DNA of 64,000 nucleotides. Origin: Allopusillimonas ginsengisoli. GTDB taxonomy: Bacteria > Pseudomonadota > Gammaproteobacteria > Burkholderiales > Burkholderiaceae_B. Positions 16,503-24,552 of this stretch are shown one piece after another. The notes beneath the pieces were generated by a model. That model was not told where the DNA came from, searched no databases, and saw nothing but the letters and a program-made list of their open reading frames with translations. The stretch is taken from contig NZ_SDQE01000011.1 of the NCBI RefSeq assembly GCF_004153455.1, positions 62,001 through 126,000 on the forward strand. The letters run 5' to 3'. Position numbers and translations under genes: made by a program. Each line of letters begins with the position of its first letter. Position 1 is the stretch's first letter.

Positions 16503-17047
16503 GGGCGGCTCCGCAGGCGACGTTGCAGCATACCTGCAACGCGCAGCGCGATCCCGGTCGCGAGAATGGGCATCCACATCGAATACCACCACGTGGGGAT
16601 GCCGATCGCCGGCGATGTATCGCCCCAGTTATATTCGTCGTATACCATCCGTGCCGAAAGCACGGCCAGCAGAATAAAAAACAGAAGCGTGACCAAGAGA
16701 CTCACGATTGCCAAAATGCGCTGGCGAGCCGGTGAGCCGCCATCGGCAAACAGCTCAATGCGGATGTGCTGATTGCGCACAAATGCGGTGGCGCCAGCGG
16801 TCATCGTCAGCACGATCAGCAGAAAGATGGATATTTCTTCCGTCCAGGCAAATGAACCGTCCGTGAAGTACCGCACCAGCACGTTGGCAAAGGTAATGAT
16901 GGCCAGCGTCGCCATGATGAGCACTGAAATCCAGTCTTCTATGCTGAGTGGCACCTTGACAGGCGGGTCGCTGATTTCCGGCAGAATGGGCTCAATGGCC
17001 TCCGCCGGCTTGTCTGGCTCGCTGGCCATGTTGCGTGAATTGGACAT
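16499..17047 (-). CDS. TRAP transporter small permease (DctQ family), system 1
   Basis: 182 residues, four membrane helices with the family signature IEDWISVLIMATLAIITFANVLVRYF and FAWTEEISIFLLIVLTM. An N-terminal extension of about 35 residues rich in Pro and Glu precedes the first helix, longer than usual. It is the first gene of the dctQ-dctM-dctP operon. Confidence 0.9.
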   Translation of the reverse strand: MSNSRNMASEPDKPAEAIEPILPEISDPPVKVPLSIEDWISVLIMATLAIITFANVLVRYFTDGSFAWTEEISIFLLIVLTMTAGATAFVRNQHIRIELFADGGSPARQRILAIVSLLVTLLFFILLAVLSARMVYDEYNWGDTSPAIGIPTWWYSMWMPILATGIALRVAGMLQRRLRSRP

Positions 17048-17364
17048 GATAGGAAGCCGCTCGCCGCGGCGTTTATTCTTTTATAAAGAAAGACCACATG
17101 CTAACGCGTCAGCGCGCAGATTAAGGGGACGAAGCGTTCAGGGTTTCCCCTGAGCCAGGCGGGTCTGGTGCATGGCACGTCCGCCCGCGCCAAATCCGCC
17201 GTGAGCCGTGCCGAATTGCAGGCCCCCGCCACTGGCGCGACAGGCCGTTCGCGTCGTAGAATGCGCCAGTCCATTGCGGCCTGGGCCAAGCCCTGATGCC
17301 GCAATTCCTTTTGTTTCGTGGCTGCGCCGGCTCTCGTCTGGTGGCGGTCCTGAGGAGTCGGGTC
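17048..17364. other. intergenic region: dctQ promoter side and QueF-like leader
   Basis: About 317 bp. Next to dctQ an AT-rich stretch holds the inverted repeat TTCTTT-TAT-AAAGAA (17076-17090), 29-43 bp upstream of the dctQ start, a possible operator or part of its promoter. The rest is GC-rich, with open frames on both strands that resemble no family; I see no further gene. GAGGAG at 17352-17357 is the ribosome site for the next gene. Confidence 0.4.
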
Positions 17365-17820
17365 TTGTATCGCTTTTTGTGGCTCGCCGCCTATATCGGC
17401 GCGGTGAGCGGCTTCGATATGGCGCAAATCGTGTTTGCGGACGCGAATCGCTACATCGCACCGGATACGGGTGCCGTTCTCAAGATCATCCGCAACCCCA
17501 ATCCGCTCATGACGACACGCCAGGCGCACCATGTGACGCTGCCCGAACTATGCCCGGCCTCGCACAACCCAGGCCCTGGCTCGAGCCTGTGCATTCGCTA
17601 TCGGAGCAGGGGGGCGTTCCTGGAAGTCTTTTCGTTGGCTGGCTATATCCGCGCATTTATTGGACACCCCGTGGTGCGCGACGTCGAAATGCTGGCCCAA
17701 GTCGTCGCGCGGGATTGCGCGCAGGCCTTGGGCCATAAGGTTAAGGTAACCGCCGTGTTTGAACTGCCCGCCCTGGGCCAGCGTGTTAACACAACTGTCG
17801 TCGGCAGGCCTGCATGCTGA
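17365..17820 (+). CDS. QueF-like T-fold protein, divergent
   Basis: 151 residues from a TTG preceded by GAGGAG; ATG 17419 is an alternative start. From about residue 41 it tracks short QueF proteins, which reduce preQ0 to preQ1 with NADPH: NPNP then LPELCPASHNP, with Cys63 where QueF has its thioimide-forming Cys. Next comes FLEVFSLAGYIRAF in place of the NADPH motif E(S/L)K(S)LK-Y-SF, and the C-terminal strand TAVFELPALGQRVNTTVV. The Asp after the Cys (TGQPDF) is replaced by Gly, the motif lysines are missing, and the FHE pair is changed to RD. It is therefore probably a homologue with another role or an inactive one. No queC/D/E genes are nearby. Confidence 0.55.
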   Translation: MYRFLWLAAYIGAVSGFDMAQIVFADANRYIAPDTGAVLKIIRNPNPLMTTRQAHHVTLPELCPASHNPGPGSSLCIRYRSRGAFLEVFSLAGYIRAFIGHPVVRDVEMLAQVVARDCAQALGHKVKVTAVFELPALGQRVNTTVVGRPAC

Positions 17821-17835
17821 TTGGCAAACCCGGTC

Positions 17836-18498
17836 TCACCGGGCGCGTTTCGCCGTCTTCCGTTTTGCGCTGTCCTTACTGCCTGCCAGGCTTTTTTTCT
17901 CCTTTACGCCGCCTTGTCGTTTGTTCGATTTGGCATCGGCTTTTTTTCCTTCCATCTTTTTTGCTTTCTTTGCCTTTTTCTTGGGCAGCGCCAGCATGGT
18001 TCCCCGGCATTCGGGCGAGCCGCAAAGGCATAAATACTGTTTACGCAGGGTTTTGCTGACGCACCCATCGATCATCAGGCCATAGTCGTAGAACAGCTCT
18101 TGGCCAGCGGGGATATCGCGCAGCGCAACAATGGTGACCCGTGTGCCATCGCTATTTTCCTGGGCTTCGCAATTGGGACTACAGGCATGATTGATCCAGC
18201 GCGCGTCGTTGCCGCGATTGCCGCCATCAATGATCATGCCGCTGCTCAGCGAAAAGAAAAAAGTGTGAAAGGGATCATCGGGATTGGTGGGAAAAAGCGC
18301 ATCGGCCTGGTCTGAGGTGATGCGCCTGCCGCCATACTGGATGATGCGCGTGCCCGCGGGAATGGGTTTGGCCGCGAACACGCCATTTCCGTGCAGGGCG
18401 GATTGCCTGACGACATGCCAGGGGGTTCTGGCGGGCGCTTTGCGAGGGGTGCGGGGGGAGGCGGGGCGATCGGTGGTGCGCGGATTCTGGCGGGTCAT
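17836..18498 (-). CDS. SET-domain protein lysine methyltransferase with lysine-rich tail
   Basis: 220 residues. The SET core spans about residues 27-142: [15 protein letters not shown], the cofactor/knot motif NHACSPNC at 103-110, and the catalytic YDYG at 137-140. A Cys-rich post-SET segment CLCGSPEC at 157-164, with the Cys of SPNC, would make the zinc site known in eukaryotic SET enzymes. Residues 172-220 are a Lys/Ala-rich tail with more than 40% Lys/Arg, resembling bacterial H1-like proteins. All core residues are present, so it is probably active. It converges on the QueF-like gene and diverges from the acetolactate-synthase-like gene. Confidence 0.88.
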   Translation of the reverse strand: MTRQNPRTTDRPASPRTPRKAPARTPWHVVRQSALHGNGVFAAKPIPAGTRIIQYGGRRITSDQADALFPTNPDDPFHTFFFSLSSGMIIDGGNRGNDARWINHACSPNCEAQENSDGTRVTIVALRDIPAGQELFYDYGLMIDGCVSKTLRKQYLCLCGSPECRGTMLALPKKKAKKAKKMEGKKADAKSNKRQGGVKEKKSLAGSKDSAKRKTAKRAR

Positions 18499-18598
18499 GA
18501 AGCGTGTCCGGGTTTACGAAGACGGGTTGAGTAAAAGTGCCTTCAAGCGAAAGGGTAAACTTGAGGAACCGATATCTTATGAAATTAAGTGCCACTCC

Positions 18599-20353
18599 GT
18601 GAACACCTCAGACGAATCCACTGCCCGCAACGGCGCGCAAAGCCTGCTCGAAGCCCTTATTGCCCAGGGTGTCGATACGATTTTCGGCTATCCGGGCGGC
18701 GCCGTCTTGCCGCTTTATGATGCCTTGTATTCCGAACCGCGCATCCGGCACGTGCTGGTCAGGCACGAGCAGGGAGCGGTGCATGCAGCCGAAGGCTATG
18801 CGCGCTCTACAGGCAAGCCGGGTGTTGTTGTGGTGACGTCGGGCCCGGGCATGGCCAATACCACCTCGGGTCTGCTCGACGCGATGTGCGATTCGATTCC
18901 TGTCTTGTGCATCAGCGGCCAGGTCGCCACCAGCGCGATCGGCACCGACGCATTTCAGGAGTGCGATGCCATCGGCATCTCGCGTCCTGTCACCAAATGG
19001 AATGCGCAGATCCGCCGCACCGAGGATGTCGCGGCATTGGCTGCCAAGGCGTATCAACTGACAACCTCTGGCCGGCCGGGCCCGGTGTTGCTGGACTTTC
19101 CCAAAGACATGCAGATCGGCCTGGTGCCGGACTCAGCGGCTGCCCCGGCGAGCGACCCCATGGATGTGCCGGTAGGCGTGGAAACCACCGGCCCCACCGC
19201 GGAAGCCGCCATCAAGCGCGCCGCAACTCTGATCGCCAATGCGAAGCGTCCGGTATTTTACGGTGGCGGTGGCCTGATCAATTCCGGCATCGACGCCTGC
19301 CATGCCTTTACTACCCTGGTTCAGGATATGGGGGCGCCCTGCACGCTGACCTTGATGGGCCTGGGCGCGTTCCCCGCCGACGACCCGCTGTTCCTGGGCA
19401 TGCTGGGCATGCACGGTACGCTTGAAGCCAACCTGGCCATGCACCACGCCGACCTCATCATCTGTGTGGGTGCGCGCTTTGATGATCGCATTACCGGTCG
19501 CCTGTCGGATTTCTGTCCGCATGCCAGCAAGATCCATCTGGATATCGATCCCGCTTCCATCAACAAGGTTGTTCGTGCCGACGTTGCCATGGTGGGCGAC
19601 TGCTATCCGCTGTTGCGCGCCCTGCGCAAGGAGCTGGCACAGCTGGAACCGCAATCGGGCCGGCTGGATGCATGGTGGCAGCGTATCGCGGTGTGGCGCG
19701 CCAAAGAGTGCCTCAAGGTCCAGCCTTCGACGGAAAACATTCTGCCGCAAGATCTCATGCAGCGGCTGGACAAGGCGCTCGAAGGATCGGACGCCATTAT
19801 TTCCACCGATGTCGGCCAGCATCAGATGTGGGCGGCGCAATACATCAAGTTCAATCGTCCCAACCGCTGGCTCACCTCGGGCGGGGCCGGCACGATGGGC
19901 TATGGCCTGCCGGCTGCCATCGGCGCGCAGATCGGCCATCCCGACAAGCCGGTTATTTGTGTCAGCGGCGACGCCTCGGTGCTCATGAATATTCAGGAAC
20001 TGGCTACGGCAGTGCAGCACCGCACGCCTGTCAAGGTCGTGCTGTGCAACAACGGCCATATGGGCATGGTGAGACAGTGGCAGGAGCTCATCCATGACGG
20101 GCGCTACAGCCATAGCTACAACGCGTCGATTCCGGACTTCGTGGCGGTGGCCAAGGCCTTTGGCTGGGGTGCCGCGCGGGTGGAGGATCCTGCCGAGCTG
20201 GACGCCGCCCTGGCGGAATGCCTGGCCTACGATGGCCCGTTCTTTCTTGATGTGGTCGTGCTTGCCCAGGAAAACTGCTTTCCGATGATGCCTGCCGGTT
20301 ATGGTCATCAACAGGTCATGCTGTCGGAAGATACCTGGTATGTGGAAGACTGA
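18599..20353 (+). CDS. thiamine-diphosphate enzyme, acetolactate synthase large-subunit family
   Basis: 584 residues from GTG 18599. The open frame extends back to 18284 but that part overlaps the SET gene and lacks similarity. The N-terminal PYR domain has [15 protein letters not shown] and the catalytic Glu in [16 protein letters not shown]. The central FAD-type domain holds [10 protein letters not shown]. The C-terminal PP domain has the ThDP motif GDASVLMN through [16 protein letters not shown]. The family condenses pyruvate to acetolactate. No regulatory small subunit (ilvH) follows. A TRAP transporter on the same strand starts 168 bp later, so a catabolic or special 2-oxoacid role is possible. 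ilvB-like naming is by similarity only. Confidence 0.82.
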   Translation: MNTSDESTARNGAQSLLEALIAQGVDTIFGYPGGAVLPLYDALYSEPRIRHVLVRHEQGAVHAAEGYARSTGKPGVVVVTSGPGMANTTSGLLDAMCDSIPVLCISGQVATSAIGTDAFQECDAIGISRPVTKWNAQIRRTEDVAALAAKAYQLTTSGRPGPVLLDFPKDMQIGLVPDSAAAPASDPMDVPVGVETTGPTAEAAIKRAATLIANAKRPVFYGGGGLINSGIDACHAFTTLVQDMGAPCTLTLMGLGAFPADDPLFLGMLGMHGTLEANLAMHHADLIICVGARFDDRITGRLSDFCPHASKIHLDIDPASINKVVRADVAMVGDCYPLLRALRKELAQLEPQSGRLDAWWQRIAVWRAKECLKVQPSTENILPQDLMQRLDKALEGSDAIISTDVGQHQMWAAQYIKFNRPNRWLTSGGAGTMGYGLPAAIGAQIGHPDKPVICVSGDASVLMNIQELATAVQHRTPVKVVLCNNGHMGMVRQWQELIHDGRYSHSYNASIPDFVAVAKAFGWGAARVEDPAELDAALAECLAYDGPFFLDVVVLAQENCFPMMPAGYGHQQVMLSEDTWYVED

Positions 20354-20379
20354 AGGCGTTAAGCGCTAGAAAACCCCAA

Positions 20380-20450
20380 TGTCGCCAGGCGACACTTTCA
20401 GGTACAACTCCTAGCACCGAAAATCCCCGCGCAGGTGATCCATGCGCGGG
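20380..20450. promoter_or_regulatory. palindrome and hairpin before TRAP system 2
   Basis: TGTCGCCAGGCGACA (20380-20394) is a perfect odd palindrome, suited to a repressor. CCCGCGCA (20426-20433) and TGCGCGGG (20443-20450) form an 8-bp stem with a 9-base loop. They lie in the 168-bp gap after the acetolactate-synthase-like gene and could end its message or regulate the transporter. Confidence 0.4.
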
Positions 20451-20521
20451 ATGTCAGCTTTGGCATGAGCACCATTGCCAGGGTTTTCTGTGCCATTCAC
20501 GAAAACAAAGTTGGGGAAATA

Positions 20522-21502
20522 ATGCGTACTACCAGGTTTACCAAATGGATGCTGGCGCTATCCGCTGTCGGCATGTTTGCCGCTGGCCCCGCGCTGGGAG
20601 CGACCAAACTCAAGATGGCCTATGCGCTGTCCACCAGTTCCCATTACGGGGCGGGGGCTGCCGCTTTTGCGTCAGCCATTGAGTCCGGCACCAACGGTGA
20701 GTTCACCATTGAGCAGTTCCCCAACAGCGCCCTGGGCGGCGAGCGCGAGGTCATCGAAGGCCTGCAACTGGGCACTATCGACCTGGCCATCGTTTCCACC
20801 GGCGCCACGCTTAACTTTGTGCCTGAAACCGGTGTCTTTGATATTCCCTTCCTGTTTCGCGATCTGGCACAGGCCCGTAAAGTACTGGATGGCGAGATCG
20901 GCCAGAAAATGCTCGACGCCTTTCCCAAGCGCGGTCTGGTCGCGCTGGCCTGGGGTGAGCAGGGCTTTCGTCATCTGACCAACAACGTGCGCCCCGTCGT
21001 CAAGCCTGAAGATGCCAAGGGCCTCAAAATCCGCACCACGGAGAACCCTATTCACATCGCCGCCTTCCGCCAGATGGGTGTGCTGGCCACGCCCATGGCT
21101 TGGCCCGAGGTCGCCACAGCGCTGCAGCAGGGCACCATCGATGGTCAGGAGAATCCGCTGTCGGTGATTGTCTCGGCCAAGCTGCCGCAGTTGCAGAAGT
21201 ATCTGTCCCTGACCGCGCACGTATATGGGCCGGCACTCGTGCTGATGTCGCCCAATGTGTACGATGGCTTGTCGGATGACGATAAGGCCAAGTTCAAGGC
21301 GGCGGGCCATGAATCGGCGCTGGCCATGCGCAAGTACGTGGATGATATTGAGCAAAGCGGTGTCGAAGCCGTCAAGAAAGAGGGCATGCAGGTCAACCAG
21401 GTTGATCACGACGCCTTCGTCAAGGCGGTGGAGCCCGTCTACCCGCAGTACTACAAGCAGTTCGGCAAAGAGCTCGTCGAATCTATCCGCAATACCCAAT
21501 AG
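20522..21502 (+). CDS. TRAP transporter substrate-binding protein (DctP family), system 2
   Basis: 326 residues from ATG 20522, with GGGGAA upstream; the longer frame from 20435 lacks a signal sequence at its start. The signal peptide runs to about PALGATK. DctP motifs: YALSTSSHYGAGAAAFASAIE, SNSALGGEREVIEGLQLGTIDLAI-type segment, GLKIRTTENPIHIAAFRQMG with the ligand Arg, and DGQENPLSVI. First gene of the P-Q-M operon. Confidence 0.92.
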   Translation: MRTTRFTKWMLALSAVGMFAAGPALGATKLKMAYALSTSSHYGAGAAAFASAIESGTNGEFTIEQFPNSALGGEREVIEGLQLGTIDLAIVSTGATLNFVPETGVFDIPFLFRDLAQARKVLDGEIGQKMLDAFPKRGLVALAWGEQGFRHLTNNVRPVVKPEDAKGLKIRTTENPIHIAAFRQMGVLATPMAWPEVATALQQGTIDGQENPLSVIVSAKLPQLQKYLSLTAHVYGPALVLMSPNVYDGLSDDDKAKFKAAGHESALAMRKYVDDIEQSGVEAVKKEGMQVNQVDHDAFVKAVEPVYPQYYKQFGKELVESIRNTQ

Positions 21503-21517
21503 CCAATTCGGTGCGAG

Positions 21518-21538
21518 CCCGCCGGGATGTCCGGCGGG
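21518..21538 (+). terminator. intercistronic hairpin between dctP and dctQ, system 2
   Basis: CCCGCCGG (21518-21525), loop GATGT, CCGGCGGG (21531-21538): a perfect 8-bp stem 15 bp after the dctP stop, followed by TTGC. Such hairpins after binding-protein genes usually protect the upstream message so that binding protein is made in excess. Confidence 0.5.
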
Positions 21539-21590
21539 TTGCCCGGCCGAGCGGCCACAAGCTGCCGACGCCTGAATACAGGACATCACC

Positions 21591-22085
21591 TTGGCCTTAC
21601 TCCGCTTTCTCGATCGCGCGCTGTTTCGCGTCATATCCCTGATCACTCAGCTTCTGATGCTGTCCGCCGTGGGCGCCGGCTTCTATCAAGTGGTGGCCCG
21701 TTTCATACTCCAATCGCCTGCCGACTGGAGCGAAGCCTGGACGCGCGCCTCGTTGATCTGGACGGTGATGCTGGGCATCGCCCTGGCCTTTCGCTACGGC
21801 GCCATGCTGAGTGTGGAAGTGCTTCACGGTTTTCTGAAAGGCCGCAACAAGCGCTGGCTGGAACATTTGGTGATGGTCATTTGCGTCAGCTTCCTGGGTT
21901 TCATGGCCTGGATAGGCGGTCAGATGACTTACCGCGTGCGATTCCAGACCATGCCCAGTCTGGAAATCTCCATCTCCTGGGTGTACGTGGCCATCCCCAT
22001 CGGCACCACGCTCGCCATATTGGCTGTCCTCGCGTACTGGGCGGAAGGCTCGCATGACGCGGTTGTGGACGAGACCACGGTTTGA
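21591..22085 (+). CDS. TRAP transporter small permease (DctQ family), system 2
   Basis: 164 residues from TTG 21591, preceded by AGGA. Four membrane helices with WSEAWTRASLIWTVMLGIALAFRYGAM and the final SISWVYVAIPIGTTLAIL that define DctQ. It is followed by a 154-bp GC-rich, palindrome-rich gap (22086-22239) in which I see no gene, then dctM. Confidence 0.88.
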   Translation: MALLRFLDRALFRVISLITQLLMLSAVGAGFYQVVARFILQSPADWSEAWTRASLIWTVMLGIALAFRYGAMLSVEVLHGFLKGRNKRWLEHLVMVICVSFLGFMAWIGGQMTYRVRFQTMPSLEISISWVYVAIPIGTTLAILAVLAYWAEGSHDAVVDETTV

Positions 22086-22239
22086 ATCGCGCCATGATGA
22101 GCCCGCTTTGCGCCCGGCCCCCGCATGCCCCGGGCCGCCAGGCCCTGGCCGCCTGCGCCGCGCCGGCGTCAGGTCGCGCCCGCCCGCGACGGGCCCGCGG
22201 CCGCTTACGCCCCTCTATCTGTCTTGATCTGGTGATGCT

Positions 22240-23514
22240 ATGCCGCAGTTGATGGTCGTATCGATGCTGTTGTTCTTTGCCGTGTCCGTACCGGTGGCGG
22301 TATCCATCGGGCTGGCCAGCATACTGGGTGTCGCCTACGACGGGCAGATGACCTGGCTGGTCGTGGCACAGCAGATCTACGCGTCGCTGGACAAGTATCC
22401 GCTGGTCGCCGTGCCCTTCTTCATCTTGGCCGGCAACCTGATGGAGGCGGGCGGTATCTCCGAACGTATGGTGGATTTCGCCAAAAGCGTCGTCGGCGGC
22501 ATGCAGGGCGGTCTGGCCTGCAGTTGCGTGCTGACCTGCATGATTTTCGCGGCGGTCGCGGGCTCCAGCGTTGCCACCACCTTTGCCGTGGGCGCAATTC
22601 TCATCCCCGCCATGGTCAAGCATGGCTATCCCAAGCCCTTTGCAGCCTCGCTACAGGCTTCGGCGGCCGAGCTTGGGGTCATCATCCCGCCTTCCATTCC
22701 AATGATCCTGTTCGCGGTTTCCACGGATACCTCGGTGGGCGAACTCTTTATCGCTGGTGTCGGCCCTGGCCTGCTCATTGCCGGCGCCCTCATGTTTTAC
22801 GTGTGGTTTTACGCGCGCCGCCATGGCTATGGCAAGGCAGACGGCGTTGGCCGTCTATCGCTCTGGGTGTCGTTCAAGCGTGCATGGCTGGCCCTGCTGA
22901 TGCCCGGCATCATTCTGGGCGGCATTTATGGCGGCATCTTCACGCCTACCGAAGCGTCCGCCGTCGCGGTGGTCTATGCGCTGATCGTAGGCTTTTTTGT
23001 GTACCGGCGTCTGACCATCGCCTCGCTGTCGCTCGTCTTGCATCGCTCGGTGATTTCCACCGCCGTGATTATGTTCGTCATCGCCAATGCGGGCGTTTTC
23101 GGCTTTCTGCTCAATCGCGCAGGCATCCCCGCAGCGCTGGGCGAATGGCTAAGCCTGATCTTTCACGACAAATACACCTTTCTGCTGGGCGTGAACATTG
23201 CTTTGTTCATCATCGGCATGTTTATCGAGACCTCGGCCTCTATCGTTGTCCTCGCACCCTTGCTGCTGCCCGTCGCCATGCAGTTCGGGGTGGAGCCGGC
23301 TCATTTTGGCGTCATCATGGTGGTCAATCTCGCGCTGGGGATGGTCACTCCGCCTTTCGGCGTCAATCTCTTCGCCGCCTGCGCTGTCGCCAACCTGCCC
23401 ATAGAACGCCTGGTCAAGCCCTTGCTCCCTTTCGTGGGGGTTGTCGTGGCTTGTCTGATGCTGATTACCTATGTTCCTGAGCTTTCTCTGTTTCTCAAAG
23501 AGCTGGTGTATTGA
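22240..23514 (+). CDS. TRAP transporter large permease (DctM family), system 2
   Basis: 424 residues, about 12 membrane helices. Motifs: YPLVAVPFFILAGNLMEAGG, FAAVAGSSVATTFAVGA, ASAAELGVIIPPSIPMILFAV, FTPTEASAVAVVYAL and VTPPFGVNLFAACA, all typical of DctM. It is the pore subunit of the second TRAP system and the last gene before the repeat region. Confidence 0.93.
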   Translation: MPQLMVVSMLLFFAVSVPVAVSIGLASILGVAYDGQMTWLVVAQQIYASLDKYPLVAVPFFILAGNLMEAGGISERMVDFAKSVVGGMQGGLACSCVLTCMIFAAVAGSSVATTFAVGAILIPAMVKHGYPKPFAASLQASAAELGVIIPPSIPMILFAVSTDTSVGELFIAGVGPGLLIAGALMFYVWFYARRHGYGKADGVGRLSLWVSFKRAWLALLMPGIILGGIYGGIFTPTEASAVAVVYALIVGFFVYRRLTIASLSLVLHRSVISTAVIMFVIANAGVFGFLLNRAGIPAALGEWLSLIFHDKYTFLLGVNIALFIIGMFIETSASIVVLAPLLLPVAMQFGVEPAHFGVIMVVNLALGMVTPPFGVNLFAACAVANLPIERLVKPLLPFVGVVVACLMLITYVPELSLFLKELVY

Positions 23515-23805
23515 AGGAGCGGGAGGCCCCATAGCGCGCAGTGATGGAGCGGTTTTGCTGTGTCTGCGACAGCGGGGTCTCGTTGGTTTCTTATGACGGC
23601 CGAGCGGTGTCTTGTCCGGCTTGCTGCGGCACAAAACTGAGCCGTTATGACCGTTTCTTGAGGTCTGATGATGCTGCGTTGCAGTGTTTACTCAGGTTTC
23701 TTAAGGCGCGGCGGTGCTGCCCAGGGCTGGGCGGGCATGTTTCGGCGGTCCCTGCGGGACTACCCGCTTTTTGACCCGGATCGGGGCGGCCGCAAAACTC
23801 GCACG

Positions 23806-23830
23806 GTGCACAGTCCACTGGACTGTGCAC
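23806..23830. repeat. 25-bp palindrome in repeat unit 1
   Basis: GTGCACAGTCCA, a single central base, TGGACTGTGCAC: 12-bp perfect arms. An identical copy lies at 24151-24175. With a one-base centre it is better suited to protein binding or a cruciform than to an RNA hairpin, though the RNA could fold with a slightly larger loop. Confidence 0.85.
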
Positions 23831-24150
23831 AAGCGTCGTGCTCGAGCAGTTGCGGCCTTGTCTCCCCGCTCCAGGCCAAAACGCGGCGCCTGCACAATCT
23901 GCCCGTCCAGCCCTGTGCAGCACCGTCGCGCAAGCGCAGCGAATGGCCTGCGTGGTTGTTTGATGTGCCAGCAATCCGTCCTGAGCCGTTATGACCGTTT
24001 CTTGAGGTCTGGCTGATGCTGCGTTGCAGCGTTTGCTCAGGTTTCTTAAGGCGCGGCGGTGCTGCCCAGGGCTGGGCGGGCATGTTTCGGCGGTCCCTGC
24101 GGGACTACCCGCTTTTTGACCCGGATCGGGGCGGCCGCAAAACTCGCACG

Positions 24151-24175
24151 GTGCACAGTCCACTGGACTGTGCAC
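24151..24175. repeat. 25-bp palindrome in repeat unit 2
   Basis: Identical to the palindrome at 23806-23830 and exactly 345 bp from it. Confidence 0.85.
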
Positions 24176-24343
24176 AAGCGTCGTGCTCGAGCAGTTGCGG
24201 CCTTGCCTCCCCGCTCCAGGCCAAAACGCGGCGCCTGCACAATCTGCCCGTCCAGCCCTGGGCAGCACCGCCGCGCGAGCGCAGCGAACGGCCTGCGAAG
24301 TTGTTTGAGGTGCCAGCAACCCGTCGCATGGCACGACTCCGAG

Positions 24344-24379
24344 GCGAAGACGGCTCCAGATAATGGGAGCCGTCTTCGC
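24344..24379 (-). terminator. long hairpin downstream of topB
   Basis: GCGAAGACGGCTCC (24344-24357) pairs perfectly with GGAGCCGTCTTCGC (24366-24379) around loop AGATAATG, a 14-bp stem. It lies 173 bp beyond the topB stop and at the edge of the tandem repeat. There is no T-tract. The stretch 24380-24552 shows no gene. Confidence 0.5.
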
Positions 24380-24552
24380 GAGCGCAAGAGTTCTTCGGCA
24401 TCAACTGAACCCCACAGCAACATGCCAAGCACCTCACCCGCCCCAGCGGCGCCGAACCGGCGAGGTTGTGCCGGAAGCCGGATGAGCCCCTGCCCGACCG
24501 TCTTAGAAACGAATAGACTCGGAATAACGACGAGCAAGGTTCGTCCAACAGA

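Larger units (their letters stand above)
23637..24325. repeat. tandem direct duplication, period about 345 bp
   Basis: Unit 1 starts at CTGAGCCGTTATGACCG (23637) and unit 2 at the same words at 23981. They are nearly identical through the end of the second copy near 24325, with few substitutions and a one-base indel close to the start. Each carries a 25-bp palindrome. Several frames stay open on both strands only because the period is a multiple of three and the DNA is GC-rich; none resembles a protein or has a convincing start. I read it as non-coding intergenic repeat DNA. Confidence 0.85.

Noticed and set aside
18284-18598. N-terminal extension of the acetolactate-synthase-like protein by 105 residues
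   Set aside because: It overlaps the 5' part of the SET gene on the other strand, shows no similarity to the family, and the natural start ([14 protein letters not shown]) is at GTG 18599.
23637-24325. CRISPR array or insertion sequence
   Set aside because: Only two long units, no short regularly spaced repeats with spacers, no transposase gene, and no terminal inverted repeats or target duplication seen.
23645-24334. 229-residue open frame on the minus strand across the tandem repeat, with an internal 115-residue repeat
   Set aside because: The frame stays open because the repeat period is a multiple of three and the DNA is GC-rich. Other frames on both strands are open too, the composition is unlike a folded protein, and there is no ribosome site.
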